From the NCBI GenBank assembly GCA_020723405.1, contig DYIY01000010.1, positions 106,663 through 170,662 of the forward strand: a stretch of DNA of 64,000 nt, written 5' to 3'. The stretch comes from Thiobacillus denitrificans. Its GTDB lineage: Bacteria; Pseudomonadota; Gammaproteobacteria; Burkholderiales; Thiobacillaceae. This document shows, piece after piece, positions 18,265 through 26,612 of this stretch; within the stretch, counting starts at the first letter, position 1, and the number at the start of each line of letters is the position of its first letter. The translations under genes were made by a program, and so were the position numbers. Below the pieces are notes generated by a model that made no database searches, was not told the origin of the DNA, and saw only the letters and a list, made by a program, of their open reading frames with translations.

Positions 18265-19647
18265 ATGAACGGCGTGATCCTGATCATCGAAGACGAAGCC
18301 ACCCTGGCCAAGAACATGAGCGCCTACCTGGCCCGCTATGGCTACGAGGTGGTCACCGCCGACACGGCGGAAGACGGGCTGGCGGAACTGGAGCGCAGCA
18401 AGCCCGACCTGGTGCTCCTGGACTTTCACCTGCCGGGCATGGACGGCATGGCCGCCCTGGCGCGGCTGAGCGAAGGCAGTCCGGGCCTGCCGGTCATCAT
18501 GATCACCGGCCACGGCACGGTGGAACTGGCGGTGGACGCCATGAAGGCCGGGGCCTATGACTTCCTCACCAAGCCCGTCTCCCTGGCCAAGCTGCGACTG
18601 CTGGTGGACCGGGCCCTGGGAGAGAGCAAGCGGGCCCAGGCCCTGACCTACTACCAGCAACGGGATGCCCGGGCAGGGGGTCTGGACAGCCTGCTGGGCG
18701 ACTCCCCGGCCATGCTGGACCTGAAGGCGCGCATCACCCAGCTGCTCCAGGCCGAGCGGGCCCTGCGCGACAGTGACGCGCCGGCGGTGCTCATCACCGG
18801 CGAAACCGGCACCGGCAAGGAACTGGCCGCCCGGGCCCTGCATTTCGGCGGCCCCCGGGCCGGCCAGCCCTTCGTGGAGATCAACTGCGCCGCCATTCCC
18901 GCCCAATTGCTGGAATCGGAACTGTTCGGCCACGAACGGGGCGCCTTCACCGATGCCCGGGAGCGCAAGATCGGCCTGGTGGAGACCGCCTCCGGGGGCA
19001 CCCTGTTCCTGGACGAGATCGGTGACCTGGACCTGGGCCTCCAGGCCAAGCTCCTCAAGCTGCTGGAAGAAAAGACGGTGCGCCGCCTGGGCAACCTGCG
19101 CGACCAGAAGGTGGACGTGCGCATCGTCGCCGCCACCCACCAGCCCCTGGAATCCCGTGTGCGGGAAGGACGCTTCCGGGCCGACCTGTTCTATCGCCTG
19201 CGCATCGTGGAGCTGGCCATGCCGGCCCTGCGCGAGCGGGGCGACGACGTGCTCGTGCTGGCCCGGCATTTCCTCGCCCACCATGCCGCCCGCTACGGCC
19301 GCCGGCCCCTGTTGCCCAGCCCCCAGGCCGAAGCCCGCCTGGCCGCCCATCCCTGGCCCGGGAACGTGCGCGAATTGCGCAACCTCATGGAACAGGCCGT
19401 GCTGTTGTGCCCGGGGCCCTTGCTGGAAGCCGAACATCTGCGCCTGGCCGCACCGCCGTCCATGCCCGGCCCGGCGGCCGCTGCCGCCGATGCCGGGCGC
19501 ACCCTGGACGAAATGGAACGCAACGCCTTGCTGGACGCGCTGCACAAGACCAGTTGGAACGTCACCCAGGCGGCCCGGCTGCTGGGCATCAGCCGGGATA
19601 CCCTGCGCTACCGCATCGACAAGCACGGCCTGGAAGGCGGGCGCTGA
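18265..19647 (+). CDS. NtrC-family sigma54-dependent response regulator
   Basis: Transcription activator of 460 residues, paired with the kinase just upstream. The receiver domain has phospho-acceptor Asp53 in LVLLDFHLPGMDG. The central AAA+ domain has Walker A GETGTGKELAARALH (near residue 178), the sigma54-contact loop ELFGHERGAFTDA and Walker B GTLFLDEIGDL. A Fis-type helix-turn-helix forms the C-terminus (TQAARLLGISRDTLRYRI). AAGGA at 18254-18258 precedes the ATG. Targets are unknown; no clear -24/-12 promoter was found nearby. It converges on the RND gene with a 5-bp gap. Confidence 0.93.
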   Translation: MNGVILIIEDEATLAKNMSAYLARYGYEVVTADTAEDGLAELERSKPDLVLLDFHLPGMDGMAALARLSEGSPGLPVIMITGHGTVELAVDAMKAGAYDFLTKPVSLAKLRLLVDRALGESKRAQALTYYQQRDARAGGLDSLLGDSPAMLDLKARITQLLQAERALRDSDAPAVLITGETGTGKELAARALHFGGPRAGQPFVEINCAAIPAQLLESELFGHERGAFTDARERKIGLVETASGGTLFLDEIGDLDLGLQAKLLKLLEEKTVRRLGNLRDQKVDVRIVAATHQPLESRVREGRFRADLFYRLRIVELAMPALRERGDDVLVLARHFLAHHAARYGRRPLLPSPQAEARLAAHPWPGNVRELRNLMEQAVLLCPGPLLEAEHLRLAAPPSMPGPAAAAADAGRTLDEMERNALLDALHKTSWNVTQAARLLGISRDTLRYRIDKHGLEGGR

Positions 19648-19652
19648 TCCCC

Positions 19653-22600
19653 TCAGACCGGCCCTTCCCGGGCCACCCGCCGGGCCATGAGCCAGCCGTG
19701 CATGAGGGGGGTGGCGAACAGGGTGAGGGGGGTGGCCACGGCCAGCCCCCAGACGATGCTGGCGGCCACCGGTCCCCAGAGCAGGGAGTCGCCGCCCCAG
19801 CCGAAGGCCAGGGCCACCAGGCCGCCGATGACGGTGAGGGTGGTGATGATGATGGGCAACAGACGGCGCCGGGCGGCCAAAAAGGCGGCGGTCATGGGGC
19901 GCAGGCCCCGGGCCAGGCGTTCTTCCCCGGCGGAGACCAGGACGATGGAAGCGTTCACCGCCACGCCCGACAGGGCCACGCAGCCGTAAAGGGTGTACAG
20001 GGTGAGGGGCTGGCCGGTGGCCAGCAGGCCGATGGCCACGCCGGCCAGGGCCAGGGGGGCCGTGGCCAGGATCACCAAAGGCAGGAACAGGCGGCCGAAC
20101 TGCACGGCCAGCAGCCCGTACATGAGGGCGAAGCCCAGCAGCAACAGGCCCAGCAGGTTGTTCAGGCTGGCCTTCACGTCATCCAGCTCGCCGCCAGGAC
20201 TCAGACTGACGCCGGGATGCCGGGCGCGGATTTCCGCCCAGGCACCATCCACGGCCGCCTGGGCCTGGCGGGCGGTGAGCAGGTCCTGGTCGAAGGCGGC
20301 GCGCAGGGTGACGGTGGCCTCAGCGTTGACCCGGCGCAGCTCGCCGGGGCGGGCGTCCAATTCCAGGCGGAACAGTTCGCCGGCCTTGAGGGTGCGGCCG
20401 TCGGGGAGTTTCCAGGGACTATCCAGCCAGGCCTGGAGGGCGGCACTGTCCATGCTGCGGCCCCGCACCACCACCTCCAGGCTGTCCTGCCCGTCTTCCA
20501 GCCGGCCCACCGCCACCCCTTCGAATTGCAGGCGCAGCATGGCCGCCAGCTTGAAGGGGTCCAACCCGGCCCGGACGGCGGCCGGGGCGTCCACGGCCAG
20601 GGTCATGCCCATCTGGCCCGCGCTGGTGTCGTCCTGGATGTCGCTGAAACCCTGGCGCTGTTCCAGCAGCCAGCGCAGATCCCCGGCCGCTGCGGCCAGG
20701 CGCTCCGGGGCGGCGCCGGTGAGGCGCAGGGACAGGTTGGAGAGCATGGGCAGATCCGCCGAGAGCACCTGGACCGAGACGGTTTCCGCCCCCTGGGCGG
20801 CCAGTCCGGGGCGCAGGGCAGCGACGAATTCGCCCACGCTGCGGGCGCCGCTGGACTCGGGGGCCAGGCTCACCGTGACCTGGCCCAGGTGCTCGCCGAT
20901 GGCCAGTTCGCTGGGAGTGAATTGCAGGCCGGCCATGGCCAGGGTGGCGTTGAGTTCTCCGGGACGGGCCAGGCGCCGGGCGGCCTGTTCCACCTCCCGG
21001 GCGGCGGCCAGGGTCTGGGGCAGGGCGGTGGCCGGGGCCATGCGCACGTTGATGTTGAACACCCGCAGGGGGTCCGAGGCGAACCAGTGGGGCTTGACCC
21101 ATTCCAGCAGGATGGCGGCGCCGGCCAGGAGGAACACCCCGCCGAACAGGGCGGCCACCGGCAGGGGATGGCGGAAGGCCGGGGCCAGGGCCCGGCCGTA
21201 GAGCCGGCGCAGGCGGCCGGCCAGGCCGTCGCGCCAGTCCCGGTCCCGGGGCCGGCCGCCCCATTCCACGGCATGGCGGGGGAGCAGCCAGAGGGAGGCC
21301 ACCACGCTCAGCAACAAAGTGAGGATCACCGCCAGGGGGGTGACGAACATGAAGCGGCCCATGAGCCCGGGCAGGAAGAGCAGGGGCAGGAAGGCCAGGC
21401 AGGTGGCGAACACCGAGGCGGTCACCGGCCGGGCCACCTCCTTCAGGGCCTCGCTGACGGCGGCGGCCCGGTCCAGGCCGGCGGCCAGGCGCAGGCGGAT
21501 GGCTTCGGCCACCACCACCGCGTCGTCCAGGGGAATGCCCAGCACGATGGCCACCCCCAGCAGCACCGAGACGTTGAGGGTCTGGCCCAGCAGGTGCAGG
21601 GCCAGGAACATGCCGGCCAGGGCAAAGGGCACCCCCAGGCTGGTGAGCAGGGCCATGCGCCCGCCCAGGAAGAACCAGGTGACGGCCAGTACCACGGCCA
21701 GACCGAACAGGGCGTTGACTTCCATGATGCCGATGGCTTCCCGGGTCACGGCGCTCTGGTCGTCCAGCAGGGTCAATACGTCGGCGCCGAAGGCCTGGTT
21801 GCGTTGGGCGATCACCTCCCGCACCGCCCGGGTCAGTTCCAGGGTGTTCACGTTCTCGGCCTTGGTGACCGAGAGCAGCACGGCGGGGCGGCCGTCCAGT
21901 TGCACCAGTTCCCGGGGCGGGGCCAGACCCACGCTCAGGCTGGCCAGGCTGGACAGGGGCACCAGGCGGCCCCGGGCGTCGCGGATGGGCAGTTCGGCCA
22001 GAAAGTCCGGGTTGGCGGGCAGGCCATCCACCCGCAGGGCATAGCGGCGGCCGTCCAGTTTGGCGATGCCGGCGGGCAGGGAGCGGGACTGGTCGGCCAC
22101 GGCCTGGGTCAGGTCGGCCAGGGAGACGTTTTCCCGGGCCAGGGCGGCCGGATCGAAATTCACCGCCAGTTCCCGGTTGCGCATGCCGTAGGCCCAGACC
22201 CGGCCCACCCCGGGCAGGCGCTCCAGTTCCCTGCGGGTGGCCTCGGCCAGATCGCAGACCCGGCCGTCGGCGGCCGCGCCGCTGACCACCACCATGGCGG
22301 TGGGGAAGAAATTGGAAGAGGTGAGTTCCACCACCTGGGGAGGCCGGGCTTCCTTGGGGAAGCTGGCGGCGGCCTGGCGGATCTCCCGGTCCAGGGCAGC
22401 CAGGCGCCGCTCGAAGCGGCCCCGGGCCAGATCCTTGAAACGCACCAGCAGGGTGGCCACGTTGTCCCGGGAGGTGGCGCTCACCAGGCCCAGGTCGGGC
22501 ACCCGGCGCAGGGCCGTTTCCAGGGGAATGGTGATGTCCCGTTCCACGTCCCGGGCGCCGGCCCCGGGCCAGACCACCGCCACGGCCACCCAGTTCAGGT

Positions 22601-22712
22601 CCACTTCCGGGTACTGGGCCCGGGGCATGGCGAAATACGCCCAGGCGCCGAGCAGAAGCACGACAGCAAGGAGAAGATCGGCGAGGCGTCGGGTGCGCGT
22701 GATGGGCGGCAT
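19653..22712 (-). CDS. RND-superfamily efflux transporter (AcrB/HAE1-like), unaccompanied
   Basis: Inner membrane proton-driven transporter of 1019 residues, chosen from the ATG at 22712 because the first helix (LADLLLAVVLLLGAWAYF) follows at once; further upstream in-frame sequence is not protein-like. It has the usual two repeats of helix plus large periplasmic loops. The TM4 acidic pair is present in LGIPLDDAVVVAEAIR. In TM10 the position of AcrB Lys940 appears to be Val (GVAVNASIVLV), as in several RND subgroups. No periplasmic adaptor or outer membrane channel gene lies next to it. The gene is divergent, 27 bp apart, from two secreted SRPBCC genes. The substrate is unknown. Confidence 0.88.
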   Translation of the reverse strand: MPPITRTRRLADLLLAVVLLLGAWAYFAMPRAQYPEVDLNWVAVAVVWPGAGARDVERDITIPLETALRRVPDLGLVSATSRDNVATLLVRFKDLARGRFERRLAALDREIRQAAASFPKEARPPQVVELTSSNFFPTAMVVVSGAAADGRVCDLAEATRRELERLPGVGRVWAYGMRNRELAVNFDPAALARENVSLADLTQAVADQSRSLPAGIAKLDGRRYALRVDGLPANPDFLAELPIRDARGRLVPLSSLASLSVGLAPPRELVQLDGRPAVLLSVTKAENVNTLELTRAVREVIAQRNQAFGADVLTLLDDQSAVTREAIGIMEVNALFGLAVVLAVTWFFLGGRMALLTSLGVPFALAGMFLALHLLGQTLNVSVLLGVAIVLGIPLDDAVVVAEAIRLRLAAGLDRAAAVSEALKEVARPVTASVFATCLAFLPLLFLPGLMGRFMFVTPLAVILTLLLSVVASLWLLPRHAVEWGGRPRDRDWRDGLAGRLRRLYGRALAPAFRHPLPVAALFGGVFLLAGAAILLEWVKPHWFASDPLRVFNINVRMAPATALPQTLAAAREVEQAARRLARPGELNATLAMAGLQFTPSELAIGEHLGQVTVSLAPESSGARSVGEFVAALRPGLAAQGAETVSVQVLSADLPMLSNLSLRLTGAAPERLAAAAGDLRWLLEQRQGFSDIQDDTSAGQMGMTLAVDAPAAVRAGLDPFKLAAMLRLQFEGVAVGRLEDGQDSLEVVVRGRSMDSAALQAWLDSPWKLPDGRTLKAGELFRLELDARPGELRRVNAEATVTLRAAFDQDLLTARQAQAAVDGAWAEIRARHPGVSLSPGGELDDVKASLNNLLGLLLLGFALMYGLLAVQFGRLFLPLVILATAPLALAGVAIGLLATGQPLTLYTLYGCVALSGVAVNASIVLVSAGEERLARGLRPMTAAFLAARRRLLPIIITTLTVIGGLVALAFGWGGDSLLWGPVAASIVWGLAVATPLTLFATPLMHGWLMARRVAREGPV

Positions 22713-22739
22713 GGGGGGTGGGTGGCTATACTCGCTGCC

Positions 22740-23312
22740 ATGAAGATGGTAATCCAATCCCTTGTGGCCTTCTGCATCGGCATGGCCGCTGCGGGTGCCG
22801 CAGAAACCGGCCTCAGCGTGCGCCAGGAAGGGGTGCAACTGGTGGTGGAAGGCTGGCTCAAGACCCATGCCGATGCGGATACCGCCTGGGCGGTACTCAC
22901 CGACTATCCCCGTTTTCCCGAGTTCGTGCCGGGCATGTTGGCCAACCGGGTGCTGGAAACTGCGGGGGGGGTGACCCGGCTGGAACAGCGGGGCGAAGTG
23001 GTCTCGGGCGCTTTTCGGCTGGTCTACGCAGGCCAGGTGCGGGTGGTGGAGAACCCGGGAAAGGGCCTGGACATCCAGTTTCTCTCTGGCCCTTTCAAGG
23101 ACACCCGGGGAGAATGGAACGTGGAGGGCGGAAAGCCCCTCAAATTGCTATATCGTATGCGCATGGATTTGACCCGTTCCCCCTTTCCCCCGCCCCTGGC
23201 GCCGGCCATCGCCGAGCAGCAGGTACGTACCTGGGTGGAGGTGTTCGGCCGGGAGATGGAGCGGCAGATGGAACCCAGGGAACAGCAAAAACGGAAGGCG
23301 AAGCCGTCATGA
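22740..23312 (+). CDS. Secreted SRPBCC (START-like) domain protein
   Basis: 190 residues with an N-terminal signal peptide (about residues 1-21, ending AAAGAAE), then a polyketide-cyclase/START-like domain: ADTAWAVLTDYPRFPEFVPGM is the typical opening helix of the family, and the C-terminal helix is VRTWVEVFGREMERQM. Such proteins bind hydrophobic ligands. It overlaps the next gene by 4 bp (ATGA), and that gene encodes a paralogue. A TATACT at 22727-22732 resembles a -10 element. Periplasmic lipid or hydrophobic-ligand binding is inferred. Confidence 0.82.
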   Translation: MKMVIQSLVAFCIGMAAAGAAETGLSVRQEGVQLVVEGWLKTHADADTAWAVLTDYPRFPEFVPGMLANRVLETAGGVTRLEQRGEVVSGAFRLVYAGQVRVVENPGKGLDIQFLSGPFKDTRGEWNVEGGKPLKLLYRMRMDLTRSPFPPPLAPAIAEQQVRTWVEVFGREMERQMEPREQQKRKAKPS

Positions 23313-23890
23313 CACGCTTCTTGGGCCTGGTGGGCCTTTTTCTCACGGCCGTGGCCGCCAGCGCGGCGGCTGCGGGTGCCAAGGTGAATGCCAGCACCGG
23401 CCTGTCCGGCATCCGGGTGGAGGCCAGCCAGCGCCTCAATGCCGATGCCCAGACCGTCTGGCAGACCCTCACCGACTACAACCGGCTGGCGGCGTTCATC
23501 CCCGACATGGTGTCCAGCCGGGTGATCTCTCCGCCGGGGGCGGGACCGAAGAAGGTCGAACAGATCGCCGACGCCGGGCTGTTCGCCTTCGTCATGCCCG
23601 ATCAGGTGGTACTGATCATGGAAGAGACGCCCATCAACCTCATCCGCTTCCGTTCCGTGGCCGGCAAGGTGGCGGCCATGAACGGCGAATGGCGCATCCA
23701 GGGGGACAAGGCGCCGGTCACCCTGACCTACCGGGCCCACATCGTGCCCATGACCCCGGTCCCCCCCCTGGTGACCAGCTATTTCATCGAGGATGAGGTG
23801 AAGAACCGCTTCGAGGCCCTGGGCCGGGAGGCCGAACGGCGCATGCGGGCGCCCGCCGCCGGTCAGAACCCCTACATCCCCCCCAGGTAA
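23309..23890 (+). CDS. Second secreted SRPBCC domain protein
   Basis: 193 residues and a paralogue of the gene before it. It has a signal peptide (about residues 1-22), then the family pattern DAQTVWQTLTDYNRLAAFIPDM and a C-terminal helix EDEVKNRFEALGREAERRM. It is translationally coupled through ATGA at 23309-23312. Tandem paralogues of this kind suggest a two-part ligand-binding system, perhaps delivering a hydrophobic compound to or from the divergent RND pump; that is a guess from position only. Confidence 0.82.
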   Translation: MTRFLGLVGLFLTAVAASAAAAGAKVNASTGLSGIRVEASQRLNADAQTVWQTLTDYNRLAAFIPDMVSSRVISPPGAGPKKVEQIADAGLFAFVMPDQVVLIMEETPINLIRFRSVAGKVAAMNGEWRIQGDKAPVTLTYRAHIVPMTPVPPLVTSYFIEDEVKNRFEALGREAERRMRAPAAGQNPYIPPR

Positions 23891-23935
23891 TCCCCTCGGA
23901 GTCTTGGCCGCGTCGATGCCCAGAAAGGACCCCCC

Positions 23936-24379
23936 TTGAAGCGACCCGTCTGGCTGCTGTTCATTCCGGTCCTGCTGGCCGGGTGCGATCAACTCGCCGA
24001 GCGGGCCGGTTTCCCCGACCCGGCCACGGTGGAGGCCGACGGCAAGGCCATCGGCGGCGCCTGCCGCCACGCCGGCCGGGGCCTGGAGGATTGCTACCGA
24101 CTCAACAAGAGCGCCTCCAAGGCGGCCATCTATGCCGGCTGGAAGGAAATGAACGAGTACATGGTGAAGAACAACCTGCCGGTGGTGGAGCCCAGCATCA
24201 CTCCCCTGGCCCTGGACGCCCTGAAGAAGAAGGATGGGGAGGCCCACGGTGAAGGCCATGCCGAGAAAAAGGAAGAGGCCAAGGCCGAGGAAGGCAAGGA
24301 CAAGGGGAGCGGCAAGGAAGAGGACAAGAAAACCGAGGCCGGCAAAGAGGATGGTCATACCAAGGCGGCCAGCCACTGA
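23936..24379 (+). CDS. Small lipoprotein with Lys/Glu-rich tail
   Basis: 147 residues from a TTG start at 23936 with AAAGGA at 23923-23928. The signal peptide ends in the lipobox LLAGC, so Cys17 is lipidated. Residues 20-97 contain two further cysteines (ACRHAGRGLEDCYRL) that could form a disulfide. From about residue 98 the protein is a charged Lys/Glu/Gly low-complexity tail ending GHTKAASH. It may anchor or sense at the envelope; no function is recognised. Confidence 0.75.
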   Translation: MKRPVWLLFIPVLLAGCDQLAERAGFPDPATVEADGKAIGGACRHAGRGLEDCYRLNKSASKAAIYAGWKEMNEYMVKNNLPVVEPSITPLALDALKKKDGEAHGEGHAEKKEEAKAEEGKDKGSGKEEDKKTEAGKEDGHTKAASH

Positions 24380-24432
24380 GCCGGGCTAGAATCCCCTGCC
24401 GAGGCGCCCCACGCCAGCCACCCAGCCCCGTC

Positions 24433-25188
24433 ATGAAACCCGCCCTGCGCGTCGCCAGCTACAACATCCACAAAGGCCTGTCCTTCTTCAACCGCCGTGT
24501 CGTCCTGCACGACGTGCGCGACAGTCTCATGGGACTCAACGCCGACATCGTCTTCCTGCAGGAAGTCCAGGGCCACCACGCCCGCCGGGCCGGCCGCTTC
24601 GAGGAATGGCCCAGCAAGCCCCAGCACGAGTTCCTGGCCGGCGACATCTGGAACGACTTCGCCTATGGCAAGAATGCCGTGTACGACCATGGCCACCACG
24701 GCAACGCCATCCTCTCCCGCTATCCCATCCTCAACTGGGAGAACGTGGACATCTCCGCCCATGCCTTCGAGAGCCGGGGCCTGCTCCATTGCGAACTGGA
24801 CGCCCCGCACCTGTCCCAGCCCCTGCACGCCATCTGCATCCACCTGGCCCTCAACGAATCCGGGCGGCGCAAGCAGATCCACGTGCTGTCGGAACGCATC
24901 CGGCGCATGGTGCCCGACGACGCGCCCCTCATCATCGCCGGGGACTTCAACGACTGGCGCCAACGCACCGGGCAGTACCTGGCCGAGGAACTGGGCCTCA
25001 AGGAAGTCTTCGAAACCGCCCACGGCAGGCCGGCGCGCAGTTTCCCCGCCGCCCTGCCCCTGTTTACCCTGGACCGCATCTACGTGCGCGGCTTCGGCAT
25101 TGCCTCGGCCCACGTGCTGCACGGCCAGCGCTGGCGCAGGCTGTCGGACCACGCGGCGCTGACCGCCCAGCTCCGCCCCCTCGGCTAA
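24433..25188 (+). CDS. Endonuclease/exonuclease/phosphatase family protein (YbhP-like)
   Basis: Metal-dependent phosphodiesterase fold, 251 residues. Motifs run in order: RVASYNIHKGL, IVFLQEVQG (catalytic Glu), HLALNESGRR, IIAGDFNDWR and LSDHAAL (catalytic Asp/His). It has no signal peptide. It lies 13 bp upstream of a clsB-type cardiolipin synthase, the same order as ybhP-clsB (ybhO) in Escherichia coli, so a role in phospholipid metabolism is likely. The substrate is unproven. Confidence 0.9.
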   Translation: MKPALRVASYNIHKGLSFFNRRVVLHDVRDSLMGLNADIVFLQEVQGHHARRAGRFEEWPSKPQHEFLAGDIWNDFAYGKNAVYDHGHHGNAILSRYPILNWENVDISAHAFESRGLLHCELDAPHLSQPLHAICIHLALNESGRRKQIHVLSERIRRMVPDDAPLIIAGDFNDWRQRTGQYLAEELGLKEVFETAHGRPARSFPAALPLFTLDRIYVRGFGIASAHVLHGQRWRRLSDHAALTAQLRPLG

Positions 25189-25201
25189 GCACCGCGCCGT
25201 C

Positions 25202-26410
25202 ATGATCAAGGGCGGCAACCGCCTGACCCTGCTGGAGAACGGCGCCGCCTATTTCCCGGAACTCATCGCCGCCCTGGACGGAGCCCGCCGGGAAATCCAC
25301 CTGGAAACCTACATCTTCGCGGCCGACGCCACCGGCCTGGCCGTGGCCGATGCCTTGATGCGGGCCGCCCGGCGGGGCGTGGTGACCCGCCTGCTGCTGG
25401 ATGGCTTCGGCAGCCGGGCCCTGGGGCAAGGCCTGCTGGACGGGTTGCGCAGTGCCGGGGTGGAAGTGCTGGTGTTCCGCCCCGACATCGGCATGGGCCT
25501 GCGCCGCAAGCGCCTGCGCCGCATGCACCGCAAGCTGGCCGTGGTGGATGCCCGCGTCGGCTTCGTGGGGGGGATCAACATCCTGGACGACCTCCATGGC
25601 CGCCACCTGTCCACCCCCCGCCGGGACTACGCCGCCCGGGTCGAGGGGCCCCTGGTGGCCGACATGCACGCCGCAGCCCAGCGCCTCTGGCGACTGGTGA
25701 CCTGGAGCCGCCTGGGCCTGCGCCGGGGGGAGGACGCCTGGCTCAAGCCCCGGGTGGAAGCGGTGGGCACCCAGCGCGGCACCTTCCTGACCCGGGACAA
25801 CCTGCGCCGCCGCCGTTCCATCGAAACCGCCTACCTGCACGCCATCCACCGGGCCCGGCGGGACATCCTCATCGCCAACGCCTACTTCATGCCCGGGGTG
25901 CGCTTTCGTCACGCCCTCATCGACGCCGCCCGCCGGGGGGTGCGGGTGCGTCTGCTCATGCAGGGCCACAGCGACCACCCCTTCTACCAGACGGCCGCCC
26001 GGGCTCTCTACCGGCACTTCCTGGAAAACGGCCTGGAAGTCTACGAGTACCACGCCACCGAACTGCACGCCAAGGCGGCGGTCGTCGATGGCCAGTGGGC
26101 CACCGTGGGCTCCAGCAACATCGACCCCCTGAGCCTGCTCCTGGCCCGGGAAGCCAACCTGGTGGTCCACGACCCGGGCTTCGCGGGCGAACTCCAGGCC
26201 AGTCTGGAGGGTGCCCTGGACAGCGGTGCCCATCGCATCCATCGCCGGGCCTGGTCGCGCATCCCCTGGTATGCCCGCTTCGCCTCCTGGCTGGCCTATG
26301 GCCTGATCCGGGGTGCCATGGGTCTGGCCGGTTACGCCCAGGGCTGGGACCGCCCGCCCCGGCGCTGGGGCCAGGGGGGCAAGCACGCCGATCACTCCGG
26401 ACCGGCCTAG
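25202..26410 (+). CDS. clsB: Cardiolipin synthase B (phospholipase D family)
   Basis: Joins phosphatidyl groups to make cardiolipin. It has 402 residues and two HKD motifs: MHRKLAVVDARVGFVGG (about residues 110-126) and LHAKAAVVDGQWATVGSSN (about 287-305). It has no N-terminal membrane helices, which matches ClsB rather than ClsA. It is co-transcribed with the YbhP-like gene before it and is convergent with the patatin gene. Confidence 0.92.
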   Translation: MIKGGNRLTLLENGAAYFPELIAALDGARREIHLETYIFAADATGLAVADALMRAARRGVVTRLLLDGFGSRALGQGLLDGLRSAGVEVLVFRPDIGMGLRRKRLRRMHRKLAVVDARVGFVGGINILDDLHGRHLSTPRRDYAARVEGPLVADMHAAAQRLWRLVTWSRLGLRRGEDAWLKPRVEAVGTQRGTFLTRDNLRRRRSIETAYLHAIHRARRDILIANAYFMPGVRFRHALIDAARRGVRVRLLMQGHSDHPFYQTAARALYRHFLENGLEVYEYHATELHAKAAVVDGQWATVGSSNIDPLSLLLAREANLVVHDPGFAGELQASLEGALDSGAHRIHRRAWSRIPWYARFASWLAYGLIRGAMGLAGYAQGWDRPPRRWGQGGKHADHSGPA

Positions 26411-26476
26411 CGCTTGATTGAATGCCTGGGCTTTTCGGACAAAAACGGACTACCGGGAAAAGGACGGGCTGGACAA

Positions 26477-26518
26477 GGCCCTGGTGCGGCGATTGAAGTC
26501 GCGAGCCGCACCAGGGCC
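26477..26518. terminator. Large perfect hairpin between convergent clsB and patatin genes
   Basis: The arms 26477-26490 and 26505-26518 are exact 14-bp complements with a 14-nt loop that can pair a little further. There is no T-run. Its place between convergent genes suggests a shared bidirectional transcription end or a REP-like element. Confidence 0.6.
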
Positions 26519-26560
26519 GGCCGGTCCATGATGCGGTTCGCTCCGCTCACCACATCCTAC
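26514..26560. repeat. Dispersed imperfect-palindrome element, copy 1
   Basis: Begins GGGCCGGCCGG, then a 29-bp core (26529-26557) matching a second copy at 43840-43868 at 24 of 29 positions. The core arms GATGCGGT and ACCACATC are near-complementary. Similar palindromes ending in CTACCC are common between genes of Betaproteobacteria. Confidence 0.5.
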
Positions 26561-26612
26561 CCACCGCTTCCAGAGCCCCGACTGCCGGTCAAGCTGCGCC
26601 AAGCTGGGCAGA

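Noticed and set aside
19407..22739. Very long + strand open frame running into the first SRPBCC gene
   Set aside because: It is antisense to the RND transporter, Gly/Gln-rich and without family features; high G+C leaves such frames open. Only the part from 22740 is a gene.
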